A stretch of DNA of 22,460 nt from DASPTT01 sp035623275 (GTDB lineage: Bacteria > Actinomycetota > Acidimicrobiia > Acidimicrobiales > UBA8190): positions 1 through 22,460 of the forward strand of contig DASPTT010000097.1 of assembly GCA_035623275.1 (NCBI GenBank). Direction: 5' to 3'. Under the pieces are notes generated by a model, which was not told the origin of the DNA, searched no databases, and saw only the letters and a list, made by a program, of their open reading frames with translations. Positions within the stretch are counted from its first letter, which is position 1. Every line of letters starts with the position of its first letter. A program made the position numbers and the translations under genes. Positions 6,570 to 13,228 of the stretch are shown piece by piece.

Positions 6570-7567
6570 CCGGTGCCGGCGCCCGGCGCCCGGCGCCGCG
6601 GCACGGCCACGGCCGCCATCGCCAGCGTCCCGAGGAGGACCAGCACGAGGCCCGAGCGCGCCAGCCACAGGAGCCCCGGGCCGCTGCCGGTCATGGCCAG
6701 CGTGCCCGACGACCCGGTGGCGCCCAACGCGCCGGAGCCCCCGGCGAAGGCCGAGGTCCCGCTGCTCCCCGTCGTGGAGCCCGATTGCGAGGCCGCGGTT
6801 CCGCCGGATCCTCCGGTCGCGCCGCCCGACGACGTGGAAGGCGAGGACGACCCGCCGAAGCCGAGCGGGGCCTTGGCCTGGTCGCCCGCCGTGTCGCCGT
6901 AGACGATGTCGCACGTCGTGCCAGCCGCCTGCTGCGCGGAGGTCGGCGGGCAGGGGTAGTCGGCGGCGTCGGCCGACGCCGCGTTGCCGGTGCTGTCGGT
7001 GCCCTGTCCGGGCGGGCCGACGGTCCCGGTGTGGATCGTGAACGGCTCGCTGAACCCGCCGGAGGCGTCGGTGGTCTTGAGCGTCTGCAGGGGGTTGGTG
7101 CACCCCACGGGCACGGCGTTGCCCTCCACCTGCACCGTCGGCTCGTTGTCGGCCAGGTTGCACTCGATCACGCTGCCGTAGGAATTGGCGGTCATGCCCG
7201 AGGCGGTGACGGTGACGCTCTCGCCGTTGGTGAGATTCGTGTCTGGCGTGACCACGAGCGTGGGGTTCGTCCCCGCGGCCTGTACGCCGGCGGCGGAGGC
7301 GGCCGGGGCGCCCGATGCGCCGCCGCCGAGGAGGTCCTGGACGACGGAGCCCACCACGGGCTCGCCCGAGAGCCCGCCCGCAAGCTTGCCGACGTCGGGG
7401 AGGCCGGTGCCGTGGGACGTCCCCGACACGGCGGCGGGTGGGCCGGGTGCGGCAGGGGACGCCGATGCCGCGCCCGAACCGGCGACGGCGACGGCGCCCG
7501 AGGCGCCGAGGACCAGGGTCGTCACCGCGACCAGCCGTGCTGCCGAGACGGGTCGTGCCACGATCAT
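6548..7567 (-). CDS. Exported surface protein: neocarzinostatin-like domain with LAXTG sorting signal
   Basis: 339 aa. Residues 1-37 are a signal peptide (basic start, hydrophobic core, ASA cleavage site). Residues about 101-238 resemble the neocarzinostatin family immunoglobulin-like fold (TLVVTPDTNLTNGESVTVTA, then GSVIECN). Four cysteines (136, 156, 206, 219) could form the two disulfides typical of that family. Residues 239-289 are a Gly/Ser/Thr linker. LAMTG at 290-294, then a membrane helix (about 300-322) and an RRR tail, form a cell-wall sorting signal of the LAXTG type used by class E sortases. The protein is thus probably anchored to peptidoglycan. The ATG has GGGAGG only 3-4 nt upstream; GTG two codons later has better spacing. 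The stop region overlaps the convergent gene. Ligand unknown. Confidence 0.82.
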   Translation of the reverse strand: MIVARPVSAARLVAVTTLVLGASGAVAVAGSGAASASPAAPGPPAAVSGTSHGTGLPDVGKLAGGLSGEPVVGSVVQDLLGGGASGAPAASAAGVQAAGTNPTLVVTPDTNLTNGESVTVTASGMTANSYGSVIECNLADNEPTVQVEGNAVPVGCTNPLQTLKTTDASGGFSEPFTIHTGTVGPPGQGTDSTGNAASADAADYPCPPTSAQQAAGTTCDIVYGDTAGDQAKAPLGFGGSSSPSTSSGGATGGSGGTAASQSGSTTGSSGTSAFAGGSGALGATGSSGTLAMTGSGPGLLWLARSGLVLVLLGTLAMAAVAVPRRRAPGAGTGQVAGCS

Positions 7568-7726
7568 CCCCTCCCCAGTCGGGCCTGGTGGTACCGGAGG
7601 CCCGAAGGAGGAACCCGGGACGCGCCCGGCCCTTGCGGTCGGCGCCGGCCCCGCCGCCCGTTGGCCGCGAAGGGTCTCCTACCGAGCGCGTTTCGTGGCG
7701 CGGGACGCCGAGGGCCTGCGCCGGCA

Positions 7727-7754
7727 CTGACCGGCGTCCTGCCCGACCGGTCAG
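7727..7754. repeat. 8-bp inverted repeat in the divergent intergenic region
   Basis: CTGACCGG (7727-7734) and CCGGTCAG (7747-7754) are perfect arms with a 12-nt spacer, between the divergent surface-protein and GGDEF-EAL genes. It could be an operator for either gene. Confidence 0.4.
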
Positions 7755-7764
7755 AGGAAAGCCG

Positions 7765-7800
7765 GGGACAAATTCCGCTCAAAGCGGGGTCCGTAGGGCC
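7765..7800 (+). promoter_or_regulatory. Structured AT-richer patch upstream of the GGDEF-EAL gene
   Basis: A short segment holds two CAAA repeats (7769-7772 and 7780-7783). A small hairpin, CCGCT/AGCGG (7775-7779 with 7783-7787), overlaps an alternative GGGG...CCCC pairing. It lies 25-60 nt before the start codon and could be a promoter or leader element. It does not match the c-di-GMP riboswitch consensus I know. Confidence 0.25.
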
Positions 7801-7824
7801 CCGCGCGCCTTCAGGAAGACACAG

Positions 7825-10170
7825 GTGGCAGTCGATGCAGTGGGGAACGAACCCCCAGCCGTCGGAGTCCCCCTCGTGCACGAGCAGCCAGAAGGTCCAC
7901 GCGCCCGGCGCGACAGCGTCCCTTCTGATCCCGGCGCGCCCGGCCTGTTCGCCGTGCCCGACGGGCGCCGGCTCGTGGTCCTCATCAGCTATCTGATGGG
8001 CCCGGCCGCCCTGTTGGTGCTCCTGGCCCTGCGCCACTACGGGGTCATCGCGCGCGAGCCCATCGCCCTCTATCTCGCCGTCTTCACGCTCGTCCCGCTG
8101 AGCAGCGTCGTGGTGGAGTCCGCATACCGCCGCAGGCCGACCACGTCACGGCTCCACCTGCGCATCGCCGCGCACGTCGCCGCGGTCGCCACGGTCATCT
8201 ACATGACGGGGTGGGGGCCGGTGCTCGTGGGCGCATTCGTCTTCATCGCGCTGGAGAACATCTCGCGCGCCGGCTCCAAGGCGTGGCGCCCCACCGCGCT
8301 GTGGAGCCTGGCGGCCATCGCGGTCTCGCAGGTCGCCCTCTACGACGGCTGGGCCCCCTCGGTCCTCCGGCCGTCGCGGGCCCTGGCGCTGGCCACCATG
8401 GGGACGTTCGTGCTCATGTTCGTCATCCGCATGGCCGGGGCGGCCGCCGCCGAGAAGGAGCGGGCCGAGTCGGCCACGCGCACCAGCGAGGACCGCTTCC
8501 GGTCCCTGGTGCAGAACTCGTCCGACACCACGCTGGTGCTCGGGGCCCGGGGTGTCGTGACCTACGCCAGCCCGTCCATCACCATGCTGCTCGAGCGGGA
8601 GCCCGACTCCGTCCTCGGGCGCCTGGCCGGTGAGCTCATCCACGCCGACGACCGGGCGTTCGTGGAAGGCGAGCTGGCACGGCGCCTCGCGCTCGACGCG
8701 GTGACCGAGCCCATCCAGTTCCGCATGATGCGGCCCGACGGCTCCTCGCGCTTCGTCGAAGCCGTCGTCACCGATCTGCGGTCCCGGCCCTCGGTCGGCG
8801 GCTACGTGGCCAACATCCGCGACATAACCGAGCGCAAGGAGGCGGAGTCGCTCCTCGCCTTCCAGGCCCTGCACGACCCGCTGACCGGGCTGGCCAACCG
8901 CGTGCTGCTCGTCGACCGGCTGCGCAGCGCCATCGCCCGCAGCGCGGACGCGTCCGACCCGCCCCCCGTGGTCATGTTCCTCGACCTCGACCGCTTCAAG
9001 CTGGTCAACGACAGCCTCGGCCACGGCGCGGGCGACCTCCTGCTCATGGAGGTGGCCCGCCGCCTCGAGAGCCTCCTGCGCACCGGGGACACCGTGGCGC
9101 GCTTCGGTGGCGACGAGTTCGTCATCCTCTGCGAGGGCTTCACGGACCCCGAGTCGGTGGCCGCGCTGGCCGAGCGCATCATGAAGAGCTTCGAGGAGCC
9201 CTTCGACCTCGACGGCGAGACGTTCCACATCGGCGTGAGCGTTGGCGTGGCGACGGTGGACGAGGAATTCGCCAGCGCCGAGGGGCTGTTGAGCGACGCC
9301 GACTTCGCCATGTACCTGGCCAAGGCGCGCAGCGGGCCGGGCCGGGTCCAGCTCTTCGACCAGGCGGCGCGCGCCTCGGCCCGCCAGCGCATCCACACCG
9401 AGACGGCGCTGGCACGCGCGCTGGACCGCGGCGAGCTCGAGGTCTTCTACCAACCGATCGCCGAGGTCGTCTCCGGCCGATGGGTGGGGACCGAGGCGCT
9501 CGTGCGCTGGAACCACCCGACGCGCGGCCTGCTCGAGCCCTCGGCCTTCCTCGAGGTCGCCGAGCAGACCGGGATGATCGTGCCCATCGGCGCCTGGGTG
9601 CTGGCCGAGTCGTGCGCGCAGGTCCAGGAGTGGAACCGCGACCTGGCCGAGGTGGACCGCCTGTCGTTGAGCGTGAACCTCTCGGCCCGCCAGCTGGCGG
9701 AGCCGGATCTCGTGCGTTCCGTGGCGGCCATCCTGGCGCACGCGCGGGTCGACCCTCGCGGCTTCGACCTGTACCTGGAGATGACCGAGTCGCTCATGCC
9801 CGACAACGAGGAGCAGGCGTTCGGTCATCTGGCCGAGCTCCATGCCCTCGGGGTGCGACTGGCCATCGACGACTTCGGCACGGGCTACTCGTCGCTGCGC
9901 TACGTGCGTGAGCTCCCGGTGAGCGTCGTGAAGATCGACCGGTCCTTCGTGTCCGGCCTCGGGCGCTCGGCGCGCGACGAGGCCATCGTCAAGTCCATCA
10001 CCCAACTGGCCGAGACCCTCGACCTCCGGGCCGTCGCCGAAGGTGTGACCTCGGCCCGACAGGCCACCTGCCTCGAGAGGCTCTCGTGTCAATTCGCGCA
10101 GGGCTTCCTCTACGGCCAGCCCGAGTCGGCCGAGGCGTTCCGGCACTCGGTGACGGCCAAGGCCGGCTAG
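7825..10170 (+). CDS. Membrane-anchored PAS-GGDEF-EAL cyclic di-GMP protein
   Basis: 781 aa from GTG 7825, chosen because AGGAAG lies about 6 nt upstream; the open frame runs further 5' but that part is shadow of the divergent gene. Residues about 50-205 contain several hydrophobic helices. A PAS domain spans about 223-345, ending DITERKEAE. GGDEF at 428-432 is intact and preceded by an RTGD I-site five residues earlier, so diguanylate cyclase activity with product inhibition is expected. The EAL domain has EALVRW (557-), NLS, EMTES, DDFGTGYSSL, KIDRSF and AEGV, so the metal-binding and catalytic residues of a phosphodiesterase also look complete. The protein may make or break c-di-GMP according to a membrane or PAS signal. 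A terminator-like hairpin follows. Confidence 0.93.
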   Translation: MAVDAVGNEPPAVGVPLVHEQPEGPRARRDSVPSDPGAPGLFAVPDGRRLVVLISYLMGPAALLVLLALRHYGVIAREPIALYLAVFTLVPLSSVVVESAYRRRPTTSRLHLRIAAHVAAVATVIYMTGWGPVLVGAFVFIALENISRAGSKAWRPTALWSLAAIAVSQVALYDGWAPSVLRPSRALALATMGTFVLMFVIRMAGAAAAEKERAESATRTSEDRFRSLVQNSSDTTLVLGARGVVTYASPSITMLLEREPDSVLGRLAGELIHADDRAFVEGELARRLALDAVTEPIQFRMMRPDGSSRFVEAVVTDLRSRPSVGGYVANIRDITERKEAESLLAFQALHDPLTGLANRVLLVDRLRSAIARSADASDPPPVVMFLDLDRFKLVNDSLGHGAGDLLLMEVARRLESLLRTGDTVARFGGDEFVILCEGFTDPESVAALAERIMKSFEEPFDLDGETFHIGVSVGVATVDEEFASAEGLLSDADFAMYLAKARSGPGRVQLFDQAARASARQRIHTETALARALDRGELEVFYQPIAEVVSGRWVGTEALVRWNHPTRGLLEPSAFLEVAEQTGMIVPIGAWVLAESCAQVQEWNRDLAEVDRLSLSVNLSARQLAEPDLVRSVAAILAHARVDPRGFDLYLEMTESLMPDNEEQAFGHLAELHALGVRLAIDDFGTGYSSLRYVRELPVSVVKIDRSFVSGLGRSARDEAIVKSITQLAETLDLRAVAEGVTSARQATCLERLSCQFAQGFLYGQPESAEAFRHSVTAKAG

Positions 10171-10194
10171 CGCCAGCTGCAGGAAGCTGGGCGC
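10170..10194 (+). terminator. Hairpin after the GGDEF-EAL gene
   Basis: GCGCCAGCT (10170-10178) pairs with AGCTGGGCGC (10185-10194) around a 6-nt loop, with one bulged G. It starts at the last base of the stop codon. Confidence 0.55.
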
Positions 10195-10219
10195 CTGTCG
10201 GCCCGCGCCGGCGCGCCGC

Positions 10220-10233
10220 TAGCGTCTGCCCCG
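10220..10233 (+). promoter_or_regulatory. -10 box of a leaderless promoter (phosphatase gene)
   Basis: TAGCGT (10220-10225) ends 7 nt before the GTG start at 10233, and no Shine-Dalgarno is present. The -35 region is weak. Confidence 0.5.
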
Positions 10234-10829
10234 TGGACCACGCCGAGACTGCGTCGTCGACCGAGGGGCCGCCCCTGGTCGTGGTGCTCTGCACCGGCAA
10301 TGCGGCACGTTCCGTGATGGCCGGGGCCATGCTCGAGGCCGCCGGCGCCGACGTGCGCATCCTGACCGCGGGGACGCACGTGATCGAGCACCAGCCGATG
10401 AGCATCCGCACGCGCGCCGCCCTCGTCGGCGTGGGCGTCGAGCCGCCCGCCCACCGGAGCCATCAGCTGACCGACGACGACGTGTCCGCCGCCGACCTGG
10501 TGGTGGCCATGGCGGCCGAGCACGTCCACTACGTGCGCCGGCGCCACCCCGAGGGCGCGGCCCGCACCGCCACCATCCGCCACCTGGCCGACGTGCTGCC
10601 GGCCGGCGCCGACCCGCTCCCCGCCCGGGTGGGGGCGCTCGGGCTGGCGACGGTGACCCCCGAGGCCCAGGGCGACGTCGAGGACCCCGCGGGGGGCGAC
10701 GACGAGGACTACGTCCGCTGCGCGCGGACGCTGGTGGCGCTGGTCGACGGCCTGGCCGCGGCGCTGGGCGCCGGCGGCGACGAGCAGGGCACGCCGGCCC
10801 GGCTGGACGTGGAGGGCGTGGCCGGCTGA
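10233..10829 (+). CDS. Low-molecular-weight protein tyrosine phosphatase family protein
   Basis: 198 aa. The P-loop signature CX5R is at Cys20-Arg26 (VVVLCTGNAARS), near the N-terminus as in LMW-PTP and related arsenate reductases. The likely general acid is Asp151 in the DP dipeptide (VEDPAGGDDEDY), as in the family. HRSHQLTDDDVSAADLVVAM (74-93) is a conserved family segment. The protein should dephosphorylate phosphotyrosine via a cysteinyl-phosphate intermediate in the cytoplasm; targets are unknown. The lack of an arsenic-resistance context makes arsenate reduction less likely. GTG 10233 is preferred over the upstream in-frame ATG at 10086, which lies inside the GGDEF-EAL gene. It ends 10 nt from the convergent DUF4395 stop, both inside one palindrome. 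Confidence 0.88.
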   Translation: MDHAETASSTEGPPLVVVLCTGNAARSVMAGAMLEAAGADVRILTAGTHVIEHQPMSIRTRAALVGVGVEPPAHRSHQLTDDDVSAADLVVAMAAEHVHYVRRRHPEGAARTATIRHLADVLPAGADPLPARVGALGLATVTPEAQGDVEDPAGGDDEDYVRCARTLVALVDGLAAALGAGGDEQGTPARLDVEGVAG

Positions 10830-10843
10830 GCGGTGCCGCTCAG
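10826..10843. terminator. Shared palindromic terminator holding both convergent stop codons
   Basis: CTGAGCGG (10826-10833) and CCGCTCAG (10836-10843) are perfect arms around TG. The TGA of the phosphatase gene (10827-10829) and the TGA of the opposite gene (10842-10840) are mirror copies within it. It forms an equivalent hairpin in both transcripts. Confidence 0.6.
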
Positions 10844-11364
10844 ACGGCAACCGGGTCGCGCAGCTCGGGGTGGCGCAGCGACACGTCCGCGCACTCCTCG
10901 CAGACGCGTGCGGGGATGACACCCGCCTTCATGAGCAGGGCGAACACCTTGCAGCCGAGGCAGTAGGCGAAGGCCGACTCCAGGAAGGCGGCGCCGAGGA
11001 GCATCCCGACGACCACCAGCGCGGCGGTCTGGTAGCCGAGGCCGAACCACAGCACCAGGGCGGTCGACGAGAAGGCGACCCCCATGGCCTGGGCGAAGCG
11101 CTTGGGCGGCCCGGCGACGTACTTGGGCGGGGCGATGCGGGGCGCCACCACCCGCACCGCCAGCTGGCCGAGCGGGCTCAGCGTCGGCCCGGTGAGCACC
11201 CGTGCCCAGAACCCCACGGCCAGGAGCAGGAGCGGCCAGCCCTGGCCGACGGCACCCAGGCCGATGGCCAGGAGGCTGAGCAGGACCACCCCGCCGGCCA
11301 CCACCCGCGCCGCCACCTCGTTGACGGGGTTGGGGAAGCTGAACACCGAGCGAGCCCTCCGCAT
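10840..11364 (-). CDS. DUF4395 family membrane protein with two CxxC motifs
   Basis: 174 aa from ATG 11364. The opening FSFPNPVNEVAARVVAG and the segment YCLGCKVFALL are typical of DUF4395 proteins. About four hydrophobic helices occur (residues ~18-37, 43-57, 95-112, 113-132). CLGC (135-138) closes the last helix, and a second pair, CEEC (155-158), lies in the C-terminal tail. The function of the family is not established; it is often seen near sulfur-transfer or redox genes, so a thiol-redox membrane role is plausible. GAGG 8 nt before ATG supports this start; GTG at 11373 is in frame. It lies downstream of the TetR gene on the same strand but has a promoter-like TTGCAA and TAAGCT pair of its own. 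Confidence 0.85.
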   Translation of the reverse strand: MRRARSVFSFPNPVNEVAARVVAGGVVLLSLLAIGLGAVGQGWPLLLLAVGFWARVLTGPTLSPLGQLAVRVVAPRIAPPKYVAGPPKRFAQAMGVAFSSTALVLWFGLGYQTAALVVVGMLLGAAFLESAFAYCLGCKVFALLMKAGVIPARVCEECADVSLRHPELRDPVAV

Positions 11365-11383
11365 GTCGACCACCTCGGCAAAA

Positions 11384-11411
11384 AGCTTACCGGTTGGGTC
11401 AGGATTTGCAA
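11384..11411 (-). promoter_or_regulatory. Promoter of the DUF4395 gene
   Basis: On the minus strand TTGCAA (11411-11406), a 16-nt spacer and TAAGCT (11389-11384) form a plausible promoter in the gap after the TetR gene. Confidence 0.45.
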
Positions 11412-11412
11412 C

Positions 11413-11430
11413 CGGGCCGCCGCGGGCCCG
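11413..11430 (-). terminator. Hairpin after the TetR gene
   Basis: CGGGCC (11413-11418) and GGCCCG (11425-11430) form a 6-bp stem with a 6-nt loop, 7 nt past the TetR stop on the minus strand. Confidence 0.4.
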
Positions 11431-11437
11431 AGACCCC

Positions 11438-12070
11438 TCAGTCGTGGTGCACGGAGCGCAGGCCGGCCCAGGCCAGGTCGGCCAGCCGGCGCGCCTGGCG
11501 GGCGCCCTCGCCCGGCGGCGGCGGCGCGGCCGGGTCCAGGGTGGCCAGCAGATGACGGCTCGCCCCCTCGGCCATGCCCACCATGGCGTGGGCCAAGAGG
11601 AGCCGGTGGTCGCTCTCCAGCCCCGCGTCGATGAGCGGGTCCACCAGCTCGGCCACCGAGTCCTCGACCCGGCGCACCGCGGCGGACAGCTCGGGGTCGT
11701 CGGGCGCCTCGCTCCCGAAGAGGAGCCGGAAGGCGTCGGCGTGGGTCACGACCAGGTCGAAATAGGCGGCGAAGCCGCCCTCGACCTGTTGGCGCGGGCC
11801 CTCGGCCTCGGCCACCGCCTTGCCGATGTCCTCGAGCATGCGCTGGGCCACCGCGTCGACGAGCTCCAGGTAGAGGGCGCGCTTGGAGGCGAAGTGCTGG
11901 TAGAGCAGCGGCTTCGTCACCCCTGCGGCCTCGGCGATGTCGTCCATCGTGGTGGCGTTGAAGCCCCGGGCCGCGAATTGGCGCAGGGCGACGTCGAGGA
12001 GCTGCTGACGCCGCTGGTCGGCCGGCAGGCGCTTGGCGGGCCCAGGGGTGCCCGAGGCGGGGTCGACCAT
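11438..12070 (-). CDS. TetR/AcrR family transcriptional regulator
   Basis: 210 aa. The N-terminal TetR DNA-binding domain is clear: LLDVALRQFAARGFNATTMD, then IAEAAGVTKPLLYQHFASK (residues ~24-70). The C-terminal ligand-binding half (about 75-200) is all-helical and divergent, as usual. It likely represses genes for lipid metabolism or efflux upon ligand release, but the target cannot be read here; the crotonase gene across the glycosyltransferase is one candidate. The ATG has no Shine-Dalgarno, and TAACCT on the minus strand (12082-12077) ends 6 nt before it, so the mRNA is predicted to start at the A of the ATG. It lies 14 nt after the glycosyltransferase stop. Confidence 0.92.
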   Translation of the reverse strand: MVDPASGTPGPAKRLPADQRRQQLLDVALRQFAARGFNATTMDDIAEAAGVTKPLLYQHFASKRALYLELVDAVAQRMLEDIGKAVAEAEGPRQQVEGGFAAYFDLVVTHADAFRLLFGSEAPDDPELSAAVRRVEDSVAELVDPLIDAGLESDHRLLLAHAMVGMAEGASRHLLATLDPAAPPPPGEGARQARRLADLAWAGLRSVHHD

Positions 12071-12082
12071 CCCCGCAGGTTA
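12070..12082 (-). promoter_or_regulatory. -10 box of a leaderless promoter (TetR gene)
   Basis: TAACCT on the minus strand (12082-12077) is followed by 6 nt and the ATG at 12070. This is the TAnnnT-plus-6/7 arrangement of actinobacterial leaderless genes. Confidence 0.55.
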
Positions 12083-12084
12083 CG

Positions 12085-13131
12085 TCACCCGAGGCTCCAT
12101 CCCGCCGCCGACAGCACCGCCCCGATGCGATCGGGCAGGTCCCGCAGCGCGAAGTGGGCGTCGGCCACCGCCGCGTTGTGCTCGATCAGCTCGTCGTCGG
12201 GCGCGTCGAGATGGCGCCCGAGCGCACCCGCGTCGTCCGACGGGAACCAGCGGAACCCCAGGGAGGCCAGCTCCTCGGCCACCGGGTAGCGGCCGACGGC
12301 CAGGGGCCGGCGATGGACGGCCGACTCCACGGCGGGGTTCCCGAACCCTTCCCACAGCGAGGGCAGCGCGACCACGTCGGCCGCCGCGTAGACGTCGGCC
12401 ATGGGCAGGGGACCGCAGGGCCCGTGCCCATGGACCACCCGGGCCGGGGCCGTTGCCAGGAGCCGCTCCAGGGTCGGGCCGTAGTCCTCCTCAGCCGGCC
12501 CCAGCAACCAGTAGGTCGCACCCAGGGACGCGGCCAGGGCCAGCCCCTCGGGCACGTTCTTGCGGGCGATGGCCCGGGTCGGCTGGAGCACGAGCCGCTC
12601 CGTCGGGCCCACGCCGACGGCGGCGCGGGCGCGTGCGCCGTCGCCGGGTGCGGGCGAGGTGTCGAAGGCGTTGTAGACGGTGCTGGCCCGGATGCCGCGC
12701 GCCGCGAGCTGGTGCCGGCTCAGCTCGGTGGTGGTCACATGGGCCCAGGCGGGGTCGTCGGGCGGCGCCGGCGCGTCGGCGAAGCGCTCGCGCTGCCAGG
12801 GCAGGTCGTGGTGGTGCAGGAGGGCGGGTCGCCCGGCCAGGCACCGGGCCACCACGCCGCCGGCCGCGGGGTTGAGCGGCAGCGAGCAGAGGTTCTCCAC
12901 GACGACCAGGGCCGCCCCCTCCAGCGCCTCGTCCACGGCGGCCGGGGTCGGCGCGGGCGCGGCCTCCATGCCCAGACCGGGGAGGCACAGGTCGACGGGT
13001 CCTTCGCCGGCGACGGTGCGCACCGAGAATCCGAGCGCCTCGAAGGCCACGGCCCACTTGGCCGCCTCGACGGCGACGCCGTCGGCCCCGCCGAGGCGGA
13101 ACGAGACGAAGGCGACGGTCGGCGCGGCCAC
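12085..13131 (-). CDS. GT4-like glycosyltransferase
   Basis: 348 aa with the two-lobed GT-B layout. The N-terminal lobe starts VAFVSFRLGGADGVAVEAAK, where the Gly-rich turn replaces the usual GG(A/I) acceptor loop. The C-terminal lobe has LVLQPTRAIARKNVPEGLAL at the domain junction and the donor-binding segment ADVVALPSLWEGFGNPAVES, with the E-x7-E-like pair typical of family GT4. It should transfer a sugar from a nucleotide-sugar donor to a cell-surface or lipid acceptor in the cytoplasm; donor and acceptor are unknown. The GDP-mannose dehydratase gene 1 kb away hints at a GDP-sugar. The GTG start is 9 nt after a TAGGGT -10 box, so the leader would be only a few nt. It is divergent from the crotonase gene. 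Confidence 0.85.
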   Translation of the reverse strand: MAAPTVAFVSFRLGGADGVAVEAAKWAVAFEALGFSVRTVAGEGPVDLCLPGLGMEAAPAPTPAAVDEALEGAALVVVENLCSLPLNPAAGGVVARCLAGRPALLHHHDLPWQRERFADAPAPPDDPAWAHVTTTELSRHQLAARGIRASTVYNAFDTSPAPGDGARARAAVGVGPTERLVLQPTRAIARKNVPEGLALAASLGATYWLLGPAEEDYGPTLERLLATAPARVVHGHGPCGPLPMADVYAAADVVALPSLWEGFGNPAVESAVHRRPLAVGRYPVAEELASLGFRWFPSDDAGALGRHLDAPDDELIEHNAAVADAHFALRDLPDRIGAVLSAAGWSLG

Positions 13132-13228
13132 GGGTCGTCCACCCTACCGGCGCGCCCGCCTCCCCTCGGCCCGTCCCGAGCCGTCGGGACCTGGGCGTCG
13201 TCCGCGCGCCGGGGCTACCGTCGCCGCC
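13132..13228. promoter_or_regulatory. Compact divergent promoter region (glycosyltransferase / crotonase)
   Basis: Both genes have a TAnnnT -10 close to their start. TAGGGT on the minus strand (13146-13141) is 9 nt from the GTG at 13131. TACCGT on the plus strand (13216-13221) is 7 nt from the ATG at 13229. Neither gene has a Shine-Dalgarno. Confidence 0.5.

Noticed and set aside
6577..6597. Three tandem CGGCGCC heptamers
   Set aside because: They lie in the Ala/Pro/Gly C-terminal codons of the surface-protein gene and fit simple GC-rich coding bias.
5574..7727. 717-aa minus-strand frame
   Set aside because: Arg/Gly-rich shadow frame spanning two real genes and intergenic DNA on both strands.
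7765..7800. GEMM (c-di-GMP-I) riboswitch before the GGDEF-EAL gene
   Set aside because: The conserved tetraloop-receptor and GGGACGCAAAG core are not present; only loose similarity.
7315..7824. N-terminal extension of the GGDEF-EAL gene
   Set aside because: The extra 170 residues are Arg/Pro-rich and lie opposite the start of the divergent surface-protein gene. A ribosome site supports GTG 7825.
8146..10146. 666-aa minus-strand frame opposite the GGDEF-EAL gene
   Set aside because: It is a compositional shadow of a clear catalytic gene; no recognisable motif.
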